This document shows positions 1 through 11,851 of a stretch of 64,000 nt of DNA, piece after piece; positions within the stretch are counted from its first letter, which is position 1, and each line of letters starts with the position of its first letter. The stretch lies in NCBI RefSeq assembly GCF_048544455.1, contig NC_133536.1:195303325-195367324 (forward strand), given 5' to 3'. Made by a program: the position numbers and the translations under genes. A model generated the notes under the pieces. That model saw nothing but the letters and a program-made list of their open reading frames with translations, did not search any database and was not told the DNA's origin. Origin of the DNA: Silene latifolia. Taxonomy: Eukaryota; Streptophyta; Magnoliopsida; Caryophyllales; Caryophyllaceae.

Positions 1-330
1 ATCCGCCTCGTTACCCTACTCTGCCACTCAGGCCTAGGATCATAGTCACGATCGATGGATCTTACATGACTCTGTTTCAAAAGCAAGTGTGAAATTAGTT
101 ATATAAAACTTAAGAAAATTATTATAAACTTAAAAAAAAATATTATTGAAATACATAATTTTAGATAAGTGTCAAATTAATTACCGCAAAGTAATTCCAC
201 ATCTTCTGACGCTGTGCTTGGCTCGCTTCACCCCACCTAGTCAATTACTCATCTTCGAGGTTACGGGTGAACGACCAAGTAACATATTGCTTGACCGCCT
301 TGTCTTCCCATCTGAAAAACACATAAATAT
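1..330 (-). pseudogene. CACTA second gene (ORF1/tnpA-like), downstream exon remnants
   Basis: On the minus strand an exon-like stretch begins after a good acceptor (TTTTTCAG at about 312-318) and reads WEDKAVKQYVTWSF, one in-frame TAA, then LTRWGEASQAQRQKMWNYFA, followed by GTAATT as a possible donor. A second exon-like stretch (KQSHVRSIDRDYDPRPEWQ) starts near position 80 and runs off the window edge. The wording and the position downstream of TNP2 resemble the second protein of plant CACTA elements (Ptta/En/Spm family). That is recognition of style only, not a database match. The internal stop marks it as decayed. Confidence 0.42.
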
Positions 331-338
331 TTGAAACT

Positions 339-341
<3 letters not shown>

Positions 342-394
<53 letters not shown>
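342..394. repeat. (TA)n microsatellite
   Basis: About 26 uninterrupted TA units stop exactly where the TIR element at 395 begins. A short TA run follows the other end of that element (2208-2218), so the element appears to have landed in, and split, a TA tract. Confidence 0.95.
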
Positions 395-397
<3 letters not shown>

Positions 398-2209
398 GCG
401 GGTTCAGGTACGAACCGATTTACGGTGCGAACCGTACGAACTAGCTTATTTTGACTTTTTTTTTTCAGATACATTTGTTACTTTACCAGATACACTTCTT
501 AATTCAGATACATTTTATAACCTAGGTAGATACACTTTTTCCACACTAAAATTCTAGATGCACTTTTATACTTTTTAAATACTAATTTTTTTGGGAGTTT
601 TAAGACTAACTCTGAGATACATTTTATACTATTTGTGGATACACATATCAGTATTGTTAGATACACATGTCAATACTCCCGGATACGCATATCAGTACTG
701 CCAGATACAAATGTCAATAATCCCGGATACGCATATCAGTACTACCAGATACACATGTCAATACTTCCAGATACACATATTGTATGTGTATCCAGTAATA
801 TTCGTATACGTATCTAGTAGTATTCATACACGTATCCACCCCCAAACACTATCACTACTGCCCTCCCCGCCACCTCCACCCCCATAACCACCACCTTGCC
901 TCCGCCATCACGACCACCGCCACAACCACCACCCTGCCTCCGCCATCACCACCACCGCTACAACCATTACCACCAACAACAACACCATCACGCCACCTCA
1001 CCCATCTCACCATCACGCCACCTCACTCAACACCATCATGCCACTCAGACTACTGTCAAGGACAACTCCGGCGGCGACAATGTTGACCACGACGCAACTA
1101 TACATCCACCATAAAAAGCCCAGCCAAATTTGATCCCTACCAACCCCTTTTATATTGGCAACGACATCCCCAACAACCATGGAATCTCGTCGTTTCTGCC
1201 CCCTTTCCGTCGCCGGTGGCCGTGGTGTTATCGTCGACTCGACTTAATTTGAGCACACAATATACATTTCGACACAGAAAATTCTGCAGATGCATCAAAT
1301 GCTCTTAATATTTCGAAATTCCACTGATAAATTCACAGATCTAGCATTTTTTTTATCTTTTTTAACGATAGTTCACCACCACCTCAACGATAGTTCGCCA
1401 CCACCACCTCAACGATAGTTTGCCACCGCACCACCAACATCACCGACAACCACAAAAACCACCACTTCTCAACCTGATCACCATATTTCTATAACACCAA
1501 AATAAGCATCACACATCTCCACGGCCATAACCACATGTAGCCTCGACGACCAACACCAGTTTTACACGACCACCACCACGACCAACCTCTATTAAACCAC
1601 TCTATTATCACCACAACGCCGCATAGAGAGGAGACCAGATCTAGTCGAAAAGAGATAAGAAGACTAGATCTGTTCGAAAGGGATGGTCGGAGGGATGCGC
1701 CAAGAAACGGGAACTCGCGGTGGTACATGGGGACATAAACCATGTATTCAAAGACAGCGGAAAATGGCAGTGGTGATTAAATCTCCGGTGAAAGAGAGAG
1801 GGACGAAGAGCGAGAACTGATGGAGAATCAATTATGCGACGTTGGCGATGTGGATACCGGAGCTCCGGCGGTGGCATGGTGGTGGTGGTCTGGTGATGAA
1901 GGGTGGAGGGAGAAGAAATATAGGTGAAATAAGCAGTCAATATTAGCCCTGATTTGTTTGATATGTAGGTGGAAGGTTGGTGGCCGGCACCGTCGTTTAG
2001 GTGGTCGGAGGGAGCACCGGCGTTGGACAGGGGCATCAACTAGCTTGTGGTGGCGGATGATGATAAGAGAGGTTGGAAATGGAAGAACTCGGTATAAAGG
2101 AAATGGAAGAGAGGTTGTCTCGGTGATTGAAGTCAGTGATTGAAGAGTAGTTTTATATTGGTTCCTACGGTTCGCACCGTAATTTAGTTCGTACGGGATC
2201 CTGATTCTA
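395..2209. mobile_element. Non-autonomous TIR transposon in a TA microsatellite
   Basis: The left end (395-443) carries GTACGAACCGATTTACGG followed by TGCGAACCGTACGAACT. The right end (2159-2209) is its reverse complement with a few changes, giving imperfect terminal inverted repeats of about 45-50 bp. TA repeats flank both sides, which is why no discrete target duplication can be read. The 1.8-kb interior has no transposase. It holds a 22-bp tandem repeat (637-790), a CCA/CAC-rich tract (840-1500) and a GA/GGT-rich tract (1620-2140). The frames seen there are low-complexity. The superfamily is not certain; a Mutator-like or other TA-targeting type is possible. Confidence 0.75.
637..790 (+). 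repeat. Seven-copy 22-bp tandem repeat inside the TIR element
   Basis: Seven units of the form RGATACRCATRTCARTACTNCC start at 637, 659, 681, 703, 725, 747 and 769. Alternate units are more alike (ACACATGTCAATA versus ACGCATATCAGTA), so the array grew as a 44-bp dimer. Looser copies of the core RGATACAY continue upstream to about 466. Confidence 0.9.
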
Positions 2210-2251
2210 TATATATATTGAAAAACGGTTCTCTGACATAAACTTAAAAAA

Positions 2252-2419
2252 TTAAAAATGATCTGACCGACAACGGTTCTCTGAGAGAATCACCTGCATG
2301 CCCTCCTGCTCCCGTGTTGGAGCTTCAGGATAGACGTCATCCTCAACCTCCTCGTTCTCCTGATCATGTCGAGATCCACTACTATTGCTCCCAGAATAAC
2401 GTCGAAAAATATTCGGCAT
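2252..2419 (-). pseudogene. CACTA second gene, probable first exon (55 codons)
   Basis: An ATG frame on the minus strand starts MPNIFRRYSGSNSSGSRHDQ, continues with an acidic stretch, and ends at TAA (2252-2254). It lies directly downstream of the TNP2 remnant and in the same orientation, where plant CACTA elements carry the start of their second gene. It has no domain of its own that I recognise. Frame continuity with the exon-like pieces at 1-330 is probable but interrupted by the TIR element, which would sit in an intron. It could also be a chance frame. Confidence 0.35.
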
Positions 2420-2607
2420 AATCACTGCTTAAAAACAATGCAAATTGTTAGTCCAAAGAAAAAATCATTAGTGCAAATCAACCATTTATGCAGGCTATAT
2501 ATAAACAACGGAAACAAACACTAAATATAATTTTAAACAATGCAAATTTTATTGAATGTTTAAAATTGAAATTTTTTACAAATAGATTAATAATTGTACA
2601 ATTACAA

Positions 2608-5600
2608 CTAGTCCTCCTCACTATCACTGTCACTAGAAATCAAAAGAGGTTCATCATCTGAAAAAAGCACTCCTACTTCTTCCTCTGATTCCTCAATTTC
2701 GTATCTAATAAGTTCTTCAACTTCTTCTTCATCCCCTTCTTCTCCGACGTCCCGGTCAAATTCCCCGTGACCTCTTTCCACTACCACTTTGCATTCATCT
2801 TCATCCTCTATATCTTTAAACAAAATTGGTGAAATTAAGTGACCATTTACAACCACATCTTCTTGAAAGACACTTTCTTCAATAGGATCATCAACTTGTA
2901 ATCTTGCCTTGGTTTTAAAAACTGCGAACCACTGAATACCTTGATTACCTTTCTTAATGGTTGGATAAGGAGCATAACAAACTTGATCGACTTGAAAAGC
3001 TGCCACAAATGGGCTATGTCCACAAAATTTCTTTTTCTCGTTTACATCTACAAGTCCGTAAACCTTCTGGATACTAAGTCCTTATGGGGAATTATCAAAC
3101 CAATTACATTTAAACAATATGACCCTATAAACCCTTTGCTCGGTATAATAAGAAAGCTCAATTACTTCATTTAGGGTTCCATACTAGTCCAACCTTCAGT
3201 TGAATTCACAGAAACCCCATTGCTTAAGGTAGATTTCGAAACATCAACTCCCTCCTTAAAAGCTCGAAATTTATAGCCATTGATGGAATACCGTCTCCAA
3301 GACTTCACCATGTTACTAGGACCCAATGCTAAAGCTATTATTAGATGATCCATCCATCTATGAACCTATGAATAAAAACAATGTTAGTTAAGTTGTTATA
3401 TTTTTTTCAATATTTAATAAAAAATTCAAATGTGTAGTTTAATTTCAAAGAAAATGTATCATCACTTGCTTCATTTCGGAAAACTTTTGTCATGTTTTGT
3501 CCAAACATCATCAGAGGACGTGACATCAGGAAAATTGATTTTGCTATGTGTCTCAAATTCCCTATTAGTACGAAAAGCATGTTTTTGGTATGTATTACCT
3601 ATAAATTCGATGTAATTTGATAATTAAAAAACAATTGAGTAATGATGAAGTATTAACTTACTTTTCATAAGTCTCTAAAAAATCTCCACAGTTCCTTAGC
3701 ACATAAAAATGAGCTTCTTCATACTCTTTCTCAGTCAAGTACCTTTGTATACATTTTCCGGTTGTAGTTCCCATGTCATCATTGAATAATTCAGGTAACT
3801 TAGATTATAACTGGTCATCGGAATTTACACCAACATCTAAGTCTTTTGCTTTTGTGTCAATGTGATCTTCGAAATAAAATGAATAGAAATTTAAAATTTC
3901 CTTTAACAAAAAAGCATTGCATATTGAACCCTCCACCCAAGCTTTGTTGCCAATTTTGTTTTTAAATGATTAAGAAATCTCTCAAATAGATACATCCATC
4001 GATATTGAACAGGTCCTCCAACTTTTGCTTCATAAGGTAGGTGAAGAGGTAAATGCTCCATGAAACTGAAGAAAAACGAGGGGAATATCTTCTTTAACTT
4101 GCATATTATCTCTGTGCTGTTTGACTCCAGACGTTCCATAGAATCAACTCTAATCGTAGAAGTATACAGGTCTCTAAAAATTTGGCGTATCTCAGTTATT
4201 GCATTCCAAGAACCTGTCGGGAGCAACTCTTTCATGGCAACATGGAGTAGTCGTTCCATAAAGACATGACAATCATGACTTTTTATGGAATGCAACACCA
4301 TCTTTTTATGGTCAACACACCGAGTCAAATCTGAAGCATAACCATCCGGTAATTTTAAATTAGCAACCCAGTCACATAAAGCCTTTTCCTCCGCGGTTGA
4401 TAAAACAAACCTAGATGATATGAGTCGTTTATAGATAAGTTCATTAAAGTCGTCTTTACTCTTAGGGCCAAATTTAATTTTACCTGGTACATCCATCATG
4501 GTGTTGATAAGTTGTTCAAATTTTTTTTTCTCAATGTACATAACGTCTAAGTTGTGTCGAATCAGCAACGTTTTCAGTAGGAAAGTTCCTAGAATATGCT
4601 TTGTTTCCACCAACCTTCATTCTTATCTTTCAATCTTTTCAATTCTTGATCAAAAGCATCAACTATTTTTGGCAAGTCTTTTACGGAATCCCACACTTCA
4701 TCACCCCTTAATTTCGATGCGGCTATGCGATTCTCAGTTTTTCTGTTTTTTAGAAAATGCTTACAATTGTTGTGGAAAGGATGGTCAGGTCTTAAGAACA
4801 CACGGTGACAATGAAACCAACAAACCTTTTTGCTATTTCTAAGCCAAAAAGATCTATGGTCATTTTCTGGACAATAAGGACAAGCCTGATACCCACTTGT
4901 GGACCAACCAGAAAGCATGCCATATGCCGGGAAATCGTTGGATCGTCCACATTAATGCAACCTTTAATTGAAAATTTTGTTTCTTAGAGACATCGTAGGT
5001 GTCCACGCCGGTTTACCAAAGTTGTTTCAACTCTTTGATCAACGGTTGGAGGTAGACATCTAAATTTGATTAGGGTTCTTAGGACCGGTAACGAGCACAG
5101 ATAAGAAAAGAAATTGTCTCTTCATGCATAACCAAGGAGGTAAGTTCTACGGAGTCACAATCACGGGCCAACAAGAGTATTTCATCCCGAACTGCCCAAA
5201 AGGTTGAAATCCATCCGTACACAAACCTAGCCGAACATTCCGGGGTTCACTTGCAAAATCTGGATGCTCTCTATCGAAATGTTTCCACGCTTCTCCATCA
5301 CTTGGATGTGCCATTGTCCCCCTTTCTCTTAATCTAGAGTTTTTAAAGTGCCAACTCATCTCACCTGCTATATGCTTGGTTGCATATAGTCGTCGTAATC
5401 TTGGCGCAAGCGGGAAATAAGTTACTGGTTTACAAGGAATTCGCCTCCCACTTGAATTCTTGTTACCTTTATACCGAGATGCACGACGCTTTGTACATTC
5501 TTCAAGATTAGAATTTTCCTCCCATAAAAGCATGCATCCATTGAGACATGCATCAATCTTCTCATGGGGTGGTTGGAGTCCCTTGAGAACTTTCTTAATC

Positions 5601-6215
5601 TCATTAAAATTGCGCGCCATTTGATTTTCCTTTGGAGTTAGGTCACCAATGGACGACACAAAACCATTAGCACATCTAAGAGATATGTTGTTCTCACATT
5701 TGAGTGATAACAACTTAGCAGCCGCTTGCAACAAACTCATATCACTTCCCTCATATACTGGTTGTTCGGCATGCTCTAACATTTTAAAGAAGGAAGAAAC
5801 TTGGGGGTTCGAGGTTTCATAACGCACTTCTTCATCGTTAAGGTCATCAGGATTGAGTCGATCCTCCAAAATTTGGTCAACAGTATCACGCAATGCATTT
5901 TCCACGAACTCACGGTAAGGATTTACACTAGCATTTGTACTTGCTTTACCAGGTAGTTTCTCACCGTGATATGTCCATACACAGTAATTATCGGCGAAAC
6001 CATTCGACCAAAGATGAATTTGAACATCTCTTTTCCTTTTAAAAATCTAGGTTTTTGCATTTCTTACACGGACACCTCATTTCACCTAAATTCTTATACT
6101 CACTACTTTCTTCCGCTAATTTAATAAACTCTTTCACCCCCTCTGCAAATGCTTTCTTGCATTTCTTTTTTTTGTCTAATCTTTCATACATCCACTGCCG
6201 TTCTAATCTTTTCAT
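2608..6215 (-). pseudogene. TNP2-type CACTA transposase, broken
   Basis: The frame starts at ATG 6215 (MKRLERQWMYERLDKKKK) with the transposase-associated domain, including the CPCKKCKN zinc-ribbon motif. The transposase_21/TNP2 core follows: EKIDACLNGCMLLW, then HPSDGEAWKHFDREHPDFAS, RNVRLGLCTDGFQPFGQFG and SCWPVIVTP (5147-5905). The next block reads MLSGWSTSGYQACPYCPEND (about 4918), then the DUF4218 region (KMVLHSIKSHDCHVFMERLL, 3903-4613). A separate DUF4216-like tail (SWRRYSINGYKFRAFKEG, 3171-3353, and 2608-3006) ends in a long Asp/Glu run. A frameshift near 6048, stops and shifts at 4920-5147, and a shift at about 4600 show decay. The family normally cuts and pastes CACTA elements by a DDE mechanism in the nucleus. 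This copy is inactive. Confidence 0.9.
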
Positions 6216-7499
6216 GTTATTATGTATCTACATACATTTCAAAATATATATATTTATATATGTCATTAAAAAAGACAATAACTTAACAACAATCACAATC
6301 AAGAATAATACACAATAATTTAACATTTTAACCAATATAAATGATAATTGTCTACAAATAATCTTTATTTCTTTGAATTGGGTCCTTATCACTCTATCCT
6401 AAACCCATAAATGTACGTTTCAAGTCACTAGCAAACATGTACTTGTGATTTATTAGTGAGGAAAAAAATTCGACCGCAATTCCCATCCATTCTATAAATA
6501 CACAATGTAGAATAAATAATTACTCCACATATGCATTCAGAGAACATTAAGGGAATTGTCACCAAACTCTTTCCTCATTAACAAATCACAAGTACATGTT
6601 TACTACCTAAGTGAGTTAAAACGTACAGAGACAGTCCTAAAATGGGAATTATTCAAAAATTATTCCTAATGAGTAATTTTTGAAAGGGTACTAGGTCAAT
6701 ATGAACAATAATTTTAACAATATTAAAAACAAAACGTACAACAATGACTACTTTTTCAATTAACAACTAACATGACTAATTTTTCATTTTACATATCTAG
6801 TCTAATTAACATTAAGTCTAATTATCATTTTAAAAACATTAACATTTCACAAAATTTAACAATAATTTAATTAACGAAAATTCCAATTTTTAAAAATATT
6901 ATTAACAATAATTCTAATTTTTAACAATAAAATTACATAGCTATCCTTAGTCAACATGCATACATTAAAATTTAACAACATACATTTAAACAAATTGAGC
7001 TTCTATCCTAGGTCAACATGCATCAACACCAACAATAATTTAACAACAATTACAACAATAACTAATATCCTAAATCAATTAAGATAATTAAACAAAAATA
7101 AATTAAAAGGAGGTTAAACAATAACTAATTAACTTTACAAAGAAAAAGTTAAAAAGGAAGAAGGAGGGGCCGGCGGCGGCAGGGCAGCGTCAGATCCGGC
7201 GGCGGCAGGGCGGCGTCAGGGTGGTGGTGGTGATGGCGTGACCGTGGAAGAAAAGAAAAAATGAAAAAAAGAAAAGGAAAAGGAAAAAGAGAAAGGAGAG
7301 AGGAAGCAAAGATAAAGATAATTATCAAATAGTGACGGCGGCCGCATGGTGGTGCTGGTGGTGGTGGCGCCAGAAGTGGAGGAGGGTGATGGTGGTGTCA
7401 GGTTTTTAGAGAGTTAGGGTTAGATGATTTTAATTGATTTGGGGGAAATTTGGTAAAGTGTCGAGAGGAGAGCGCAGGTTTGAGATAAAAGACCCCTCT
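6216..7499. other. CACTA 5' leader, no gene seen
   Basis: Very AT-rich DNA (6230-7140) rich in AACAATAATTT-type runs is followed by a GC-rich island of GGCGGC and GGTGGTGGT repeats (7150-7400). I see no credible coding frame. By position it is the 5' leader and promoter side of the TNP2 gene. Confidence 0.6.
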
Positions 7500-7500
7500 G

Positions 7501-7708
7501 CCAGAAATTCCGTCAGTTATTTAGTATTCCTGACGGAAATTTCGTCAATATTGTTAAATTACAGACGGAAATTCCGTCAGAGGCCCACCAACTCAGTCAA
7601 TAATTCACTCCAACAGTACACGTCACAATAATTGAGTCTCTAATGGAAATTCCGTCAGTAATTTCGAAATATTGACGGAATTTCCGTCAGAGACTCAGTT
7701 ATTGTGAC
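7501..7708. repeat. CACTA subterminal inverted repeats (GACGGAAATTCCGTC)
   Basis: At least six copies of the palindrome GACGGAAATTCCGTC or close variants occur in 7501-7700. From 7622 to 7708 they form one large inverted repeat: GTCACAATAATTGAGTCTC... faces ...GAGACTCAGTTATTGTGAC with arms of about 36 bp. Arrays of this type are binding sites for the CACTA transposase complex. It could also be an independent foldback MITE. Confidence 0.7.
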
Positions 7709-8480
7709 AGTTGGGTTGCACACTGGATTTGAAATATCTAATACATCTGACGGAGTAAGATTGGAAGGATATGATTGAGAAGACGATACCAAGGGTGGAG
7801 GTTTGCAAGGACCTATTCATGGCTACAGTAGGAGTAAGTTTAAACTTTTATAAGTGTAGGGATTAGCCTTACCAACGGCAACTGCATTCCAGTACCCACA
7901 TAATTAATTATTCTAGGAATTCAAATCAGGGCCAGTCATCACCTTATACTCCCGATCTCCACAGCCAGCGACTACTGCAATCCAAACAAAGACAATGTTA
8001 ATATAAAAGCTATAAAGGGAAGGCAACAACTCCAATCGCAAACCGGTGATAAACTATCTTTATTCGGCTTCTCCACCTGGAGGAGCCACTATCGCAATTA
8101 AAATAGCACAAATATAGAGCTGACTAGGCAGGACAACAACGACAAGCTTCTTAAAACACAAGATCAAGTATAAGTAGACTAAGAAGATCCTAGATGTACA
8201 ACAATGGCGCAAAACACAATAAGCGGGATACAATTAATGCAAATCTCCGAACAAACCGGTTATCCCACCACCAAGTGTCGGACCAACGATGCCCCACACA
8301 CACCACACAAGGTAGTGCATAATTAAGCAATAAATCGTAATATAATACAAGACAAATAAACACCAATAAGCCTACAACACGTTAACTGATTTTTGAAAAT
8401 AATAGGCCAAATGAAGACATAATTAGCAATTCCTAAACCCTAAATAAAAGCTATGAAATCGGCAAATTAGGGAACTAAAT
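7709..8480. other. No gene; old repeated DNA flanking element A
   Basis: No coding frame is convincing. Short stretches recur elsewhere in the window: TTTATAAGTGTAGGGATTA (about 7850) is repeated near 33890, ATGAAATCGGCAAATTAGGG (about 8455) near 33216, and the AATAATAGGCCAAATGAAGACATAATTAG region (8390-8425) near 13285. The DNA flanking A and B is therefore an older repeat, duplicated or tandem, into which both elements inserted. Confidence 0.55.
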
Positions 8481-8740
8481 TATAATACTATGGATTTCAT
8501 AGGCTAGTACTCGACCGAGTATGGCCTACTGGGTCGAGTAAAGTGTATTGGGTATTCTGTTTGGCTTCTGCCCAGGAATACTCGGCCGAGTATTCCCAAT
8601 ACTAAACCGAGTAATCCTCTGTGATAATTACGTTCGCTTCTGGAGTCAAAAACTCGGCCGAGTAATATAGTTACTCGATCGAGTATCCTGTACTCGACCT
8701 AGTATGCTATGTACTCGACCGAGTACCTCAGTGGGCGGCT
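8481..8740 (+). repeat. Element A 5' LTR remnant with palindrome array
   Basis: The stretch matches the start of the 3' LTR, including GTACTCGACCGAGTATGGCC and the phrase TTGGCTTCTGCCCAGGAATA. It carries at least seven copies of the TACTCGRCCGAGTA-type palindrome. Homology to the 3' LTR fades after about 8600, so the rest of the 5' LTR is lost or replaced. Confidence 0.75.
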
Positions 8741-11566
8741 ATTTTGAGTCAGTGGCTATATTTTCACCTTAATTTTTAAGTCGGTGGCTATGTTCTTACA
8801 TTTGTTTTGAGTCGTGGGGTATGTGCACACGTATGTTTTGAGTCTTAACGCATTCTTTTATATATGTGACAGTCTTGATACGTAAGTTACCAAATGCTAT
8901 GATAGGGAGGATGCCGGTGTATTAGGGATAGGTGTTGGATATAAAGGACATGAGTTATATGTGGTTGTGAGGGATAGTGGAACAAGAAAAGAGTAGATTG
9001 ATGAGCTAATCGAGACAAGGAGCATGTATTGTGAGATATAATGAGTGATATAGTCGTGGGTTGAGTAATATAAAAGTAAGTGTATATGGGCAAGGGTGAT
9101 GTAAGTGTAAAGAAACGTGAAAATGAAAGATTGAGATGAGGGATACGAATAGTGGCATATTGGGATGTGTAAGGATTTATGGAGGGAGACCGTTTGGATT
9201 GAGTTGCTTAAGGATATATGTGATAAAAGGTCGCTATAGAGAGATGGAAACGAATAGTGTATAGTGAGGTCAAGTTATGTCGCGATGAGTAGACAGTGGT
9301 TGATTTGGGAATTTGGAATATCAAGAGGTGAGCCTAGTGTATAATTCTTTGGGCAATTAACAGTATGAGATGAATTTTTGGTTTCCTAGGGATACGACAG
9401 GGAGATACGGCTTATTGAAGAATAACCGTTAGTGTGTAGACTTGATGGTAACAAGTGCGAGTGAATAGTATGATGGGAGGAGATAAGTGATAAGAAATAA
9501 AGAGAATATATCGATATGAATTACTGGAATTTGAGTTGTGGAGTAACAAGAAGGTAATTGGATTACTAAAGAGTTAGGTAGAAAGAGAAAGGAGATGAAT
9601 TATTAATTGGTGTTATTGAGTAAAAGGGGAAAGAGGGATGGAAGTAAGTTGAGAGAACATTGACCGGAGTTAAGGAGCATGAAGGTAGGAAATTATGGAT
9701 ATGTACGATAGCCTCACTAGAGGGTGTGAGTTAACAGTTATATAGGAGAGCGGGACGACATGTTAGCCGTGAGTTTCGAGGTATTAAGGGAATAAGAAGC
9801 TGGTAGAGTGTTTGCACGATCTGAGATTTTGGTGGAGAGTTAGGTAACGATATGATAAAGGATAGAATTGAGAATAATGTTGAGGTAGATTTTGTTGATG
9901 GATTGAATGTTCGTTATTTGGGATGATAACCAAAGGGAGGAAACGGATTGTTATATTAAGAAGTGATAGTAAGAGAGTAATCACATGAAGGATGTTGGCG
10001 TCATAGTATTGTCACTAGTGGTTGAGGATGATGTTACTTTAGAGAAATTAGCTGTCCTAATGAGGTTGATCTTGTGGAGGTGATTAGTATGTTTGGTTGT
10101 GAGGGAGTATAAGATGTAGATATATGAGGTGCTCGCTGGAAGTTGAGCAATAATGTTATGGCTACATTTGCCGGAGGGGTGATAATTGCGTGTATGAGAG
10201 GATATGTTATGAAAGGCACCTGAGTTAAGTCGGGATGAGAGGTATTCATTGTCAAGTGGTAACTTACGTGGTCAGGATTGGCTAGTTAGATTAGATTATG
10301 GGTCCATGAGGTGTGTAAAACTTTGTGTAAGGTCCTGGCCTCACGAGTAATGGTGTGCCGTGATAGTTACGAGTCGTTATGTGTGTGTTCCGCGTCATAT
10401 GTTATACTTATATGTGTATGTATGATATCTGTAAGTGATGGTGTGAGGTTCCGGCCTCAAGAGTCATGGTATGGATAATATCCATAAGGTTGGTATTTGT
10501 GATCCCGTCTAATGTGTTGCGTCGTGATCTGGTTGAGCAGTTTTAAGACAGTCTTGTGGTCAAGGAAGTTGTGCTGAGTCAGTATTATGAGATTGTAAGA
10601 GTTGCAATGACTATCGATGTGGTGTTGTGCACTGGGCACGGTAGTTCGTGTTGTGATACGAGTATTTTCGTGTTGTCATCGATCGTTGTTTGTTTACTGC
10701 TATTTCTTGTCAGTTTCGGTCGGGGCATATAGAACGTTGTGTTGTTTCCCGATGTTTCTTACCAGTATCAGGTTAGGAGTGAGAATAGAGTATGGTATGA
10801 GAGAGAGTTGGGTATGGTGTTGTTGATGTAATGGCATAGTAATATTCTATTGATGGGACACCGTTGTGAGAGGTTGTTGGAGTGCTTTTGATCTTGTGTT
10901 AGATGAGGTATTGGTGGACATAGTTGTGAAAAGAAATTGTGGAACATGTGTGGTATTAAACTTGAAACTACAAGTGGTTTAGCACATTTCCTTGGGACAG
11001 GGAGTACGGAGTTTTAGGACTTAGTATCGTGTCAAGTTAAGGGAGTAGTGGTAATAAAGAAGATGAACTTGAGAAGCTAATGTAAGTATGTGTAACACTT
11101 GAGGATTGTGAGATAAGATTGTGGAGATGAGCGTATATGTATATAGAAGTATGTCGTGTTGTGGTAACGTAGAAGAGATGGAGTAGTGGTCATACTGAGG
11201 ATTTTATGATATATGTTACGGGAGTGTAGAATAGTTGGAGGCACGAGAACTGTTAAAGAAAGAAAGTCCTGGATATAGGAATGGTTGTCATGTAGTAGTA
11301 GTAATGAGGATTATGGGAGGTATAGCAAAGGACCTAGTATTAGTGAGTTACGAGGACGTAACATTTATCTTAAGAGGAGTAGGATGCGACAAGAGAGTTT
11401 GATGGTCATACAGGTTGCAATTGGAAGTTTGAGTGTTGGTGCATAATAAGGATGGATTTGTGTGATTGCCGATTTTATTACAGGTAATGGTAGTGCTCGT
11501 AGTAGTATGATGTTTATGAGTGAGAGTAACGGATTGTGTGAGGATGTTTATGTGTGTGAGTAAACT
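8741..11566. other. Element A interior: C-poor, purine-skewed DNA, no gene
   Basis: The + strand is rich in G and A with very few C over almost 3 kb, for example around 9601-9660. No frame longer than 75 codons shows retroelement motifs. Minus-strand frames here are only an echo of the skew (Ser, Leu, His and Ile rich). The same skew appears in element C at 23160-23660 and 27140-28100, so it is a property of this retroelement group. Confidence 0.7.
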
Positions 11567-11850
11567 TCGAGGACGAAGTTCGTTTTAAGGATGGTAGAAT
11601 GTAATATTCCGTTTTGATGGTTGATCTTATTTTGTGGATTGTATTGGTATTGGTATTGAGTTTCTAGTGAGTGTTATGGAAGTGAGACAAGGTTGGCAAC
11701 ATTATAATGTGGTTATTCGATAATATTATGGAGTTTATATCGAGAGGATTTGTTATCTAGTAGCGTGGTTGGTGGAATTAGTGTTAGGTGTCCATGTTTT
11801 TTAGGTTGGGTTGGAACTTCGGAGACGAAGTTCTTTTTAAGGGGGAAAGA
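11567..11850 (+). promoter_or_regulatory. Element A duplicated stem-loop/polypurine boundary
   Basis: ACTTCGAGGACGAAGT near 11567 and GAACTTCGGAGACGAAGTTC at about 11815 are two versions of one 8-bp-stem hairpin. Each is followed by TTTTAAGG purines and then TGTAATA. The second sits directly before the 3' LTR and would act as the polypurine tract region priming plus-strand synthesis. The first marks a tandem duplication of this boundary. Confidence 0.6.
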
Positions 11851-11851
11851 C

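Larger units (their letters stand above)
1..7708 (-). mobile_element. Decayed CACTA (En/Spm-like) DNA transposon, left end outside window
   Basis: Two minus-strand gene remnants lie in the usual CACTA order: a TNP2 transposase (about 6215 down to 2608), then a second frame (2419 down past position 1). To the right is a long AT-rich leader and a cluster of inverted repeats built on GACGGAAATTCCGTC, the kind of subterminal repeat expected in CACTA elements. I could not find the terminal CACTA/TAGTG pair. The left end is outside the window, and the right end is only inferred to be near 7708. The transposase has several frameshifts and stops, so the copy cannot move by itself. A TIR element was later inserted at 395-2209. 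Confidence 0.75.

Noticed and set aside
1489-2143. Several frames of 60-132 codons in the TIR element
   Set aside because: Low-complexity CCA/GGT repeats read in all frames; no domains.
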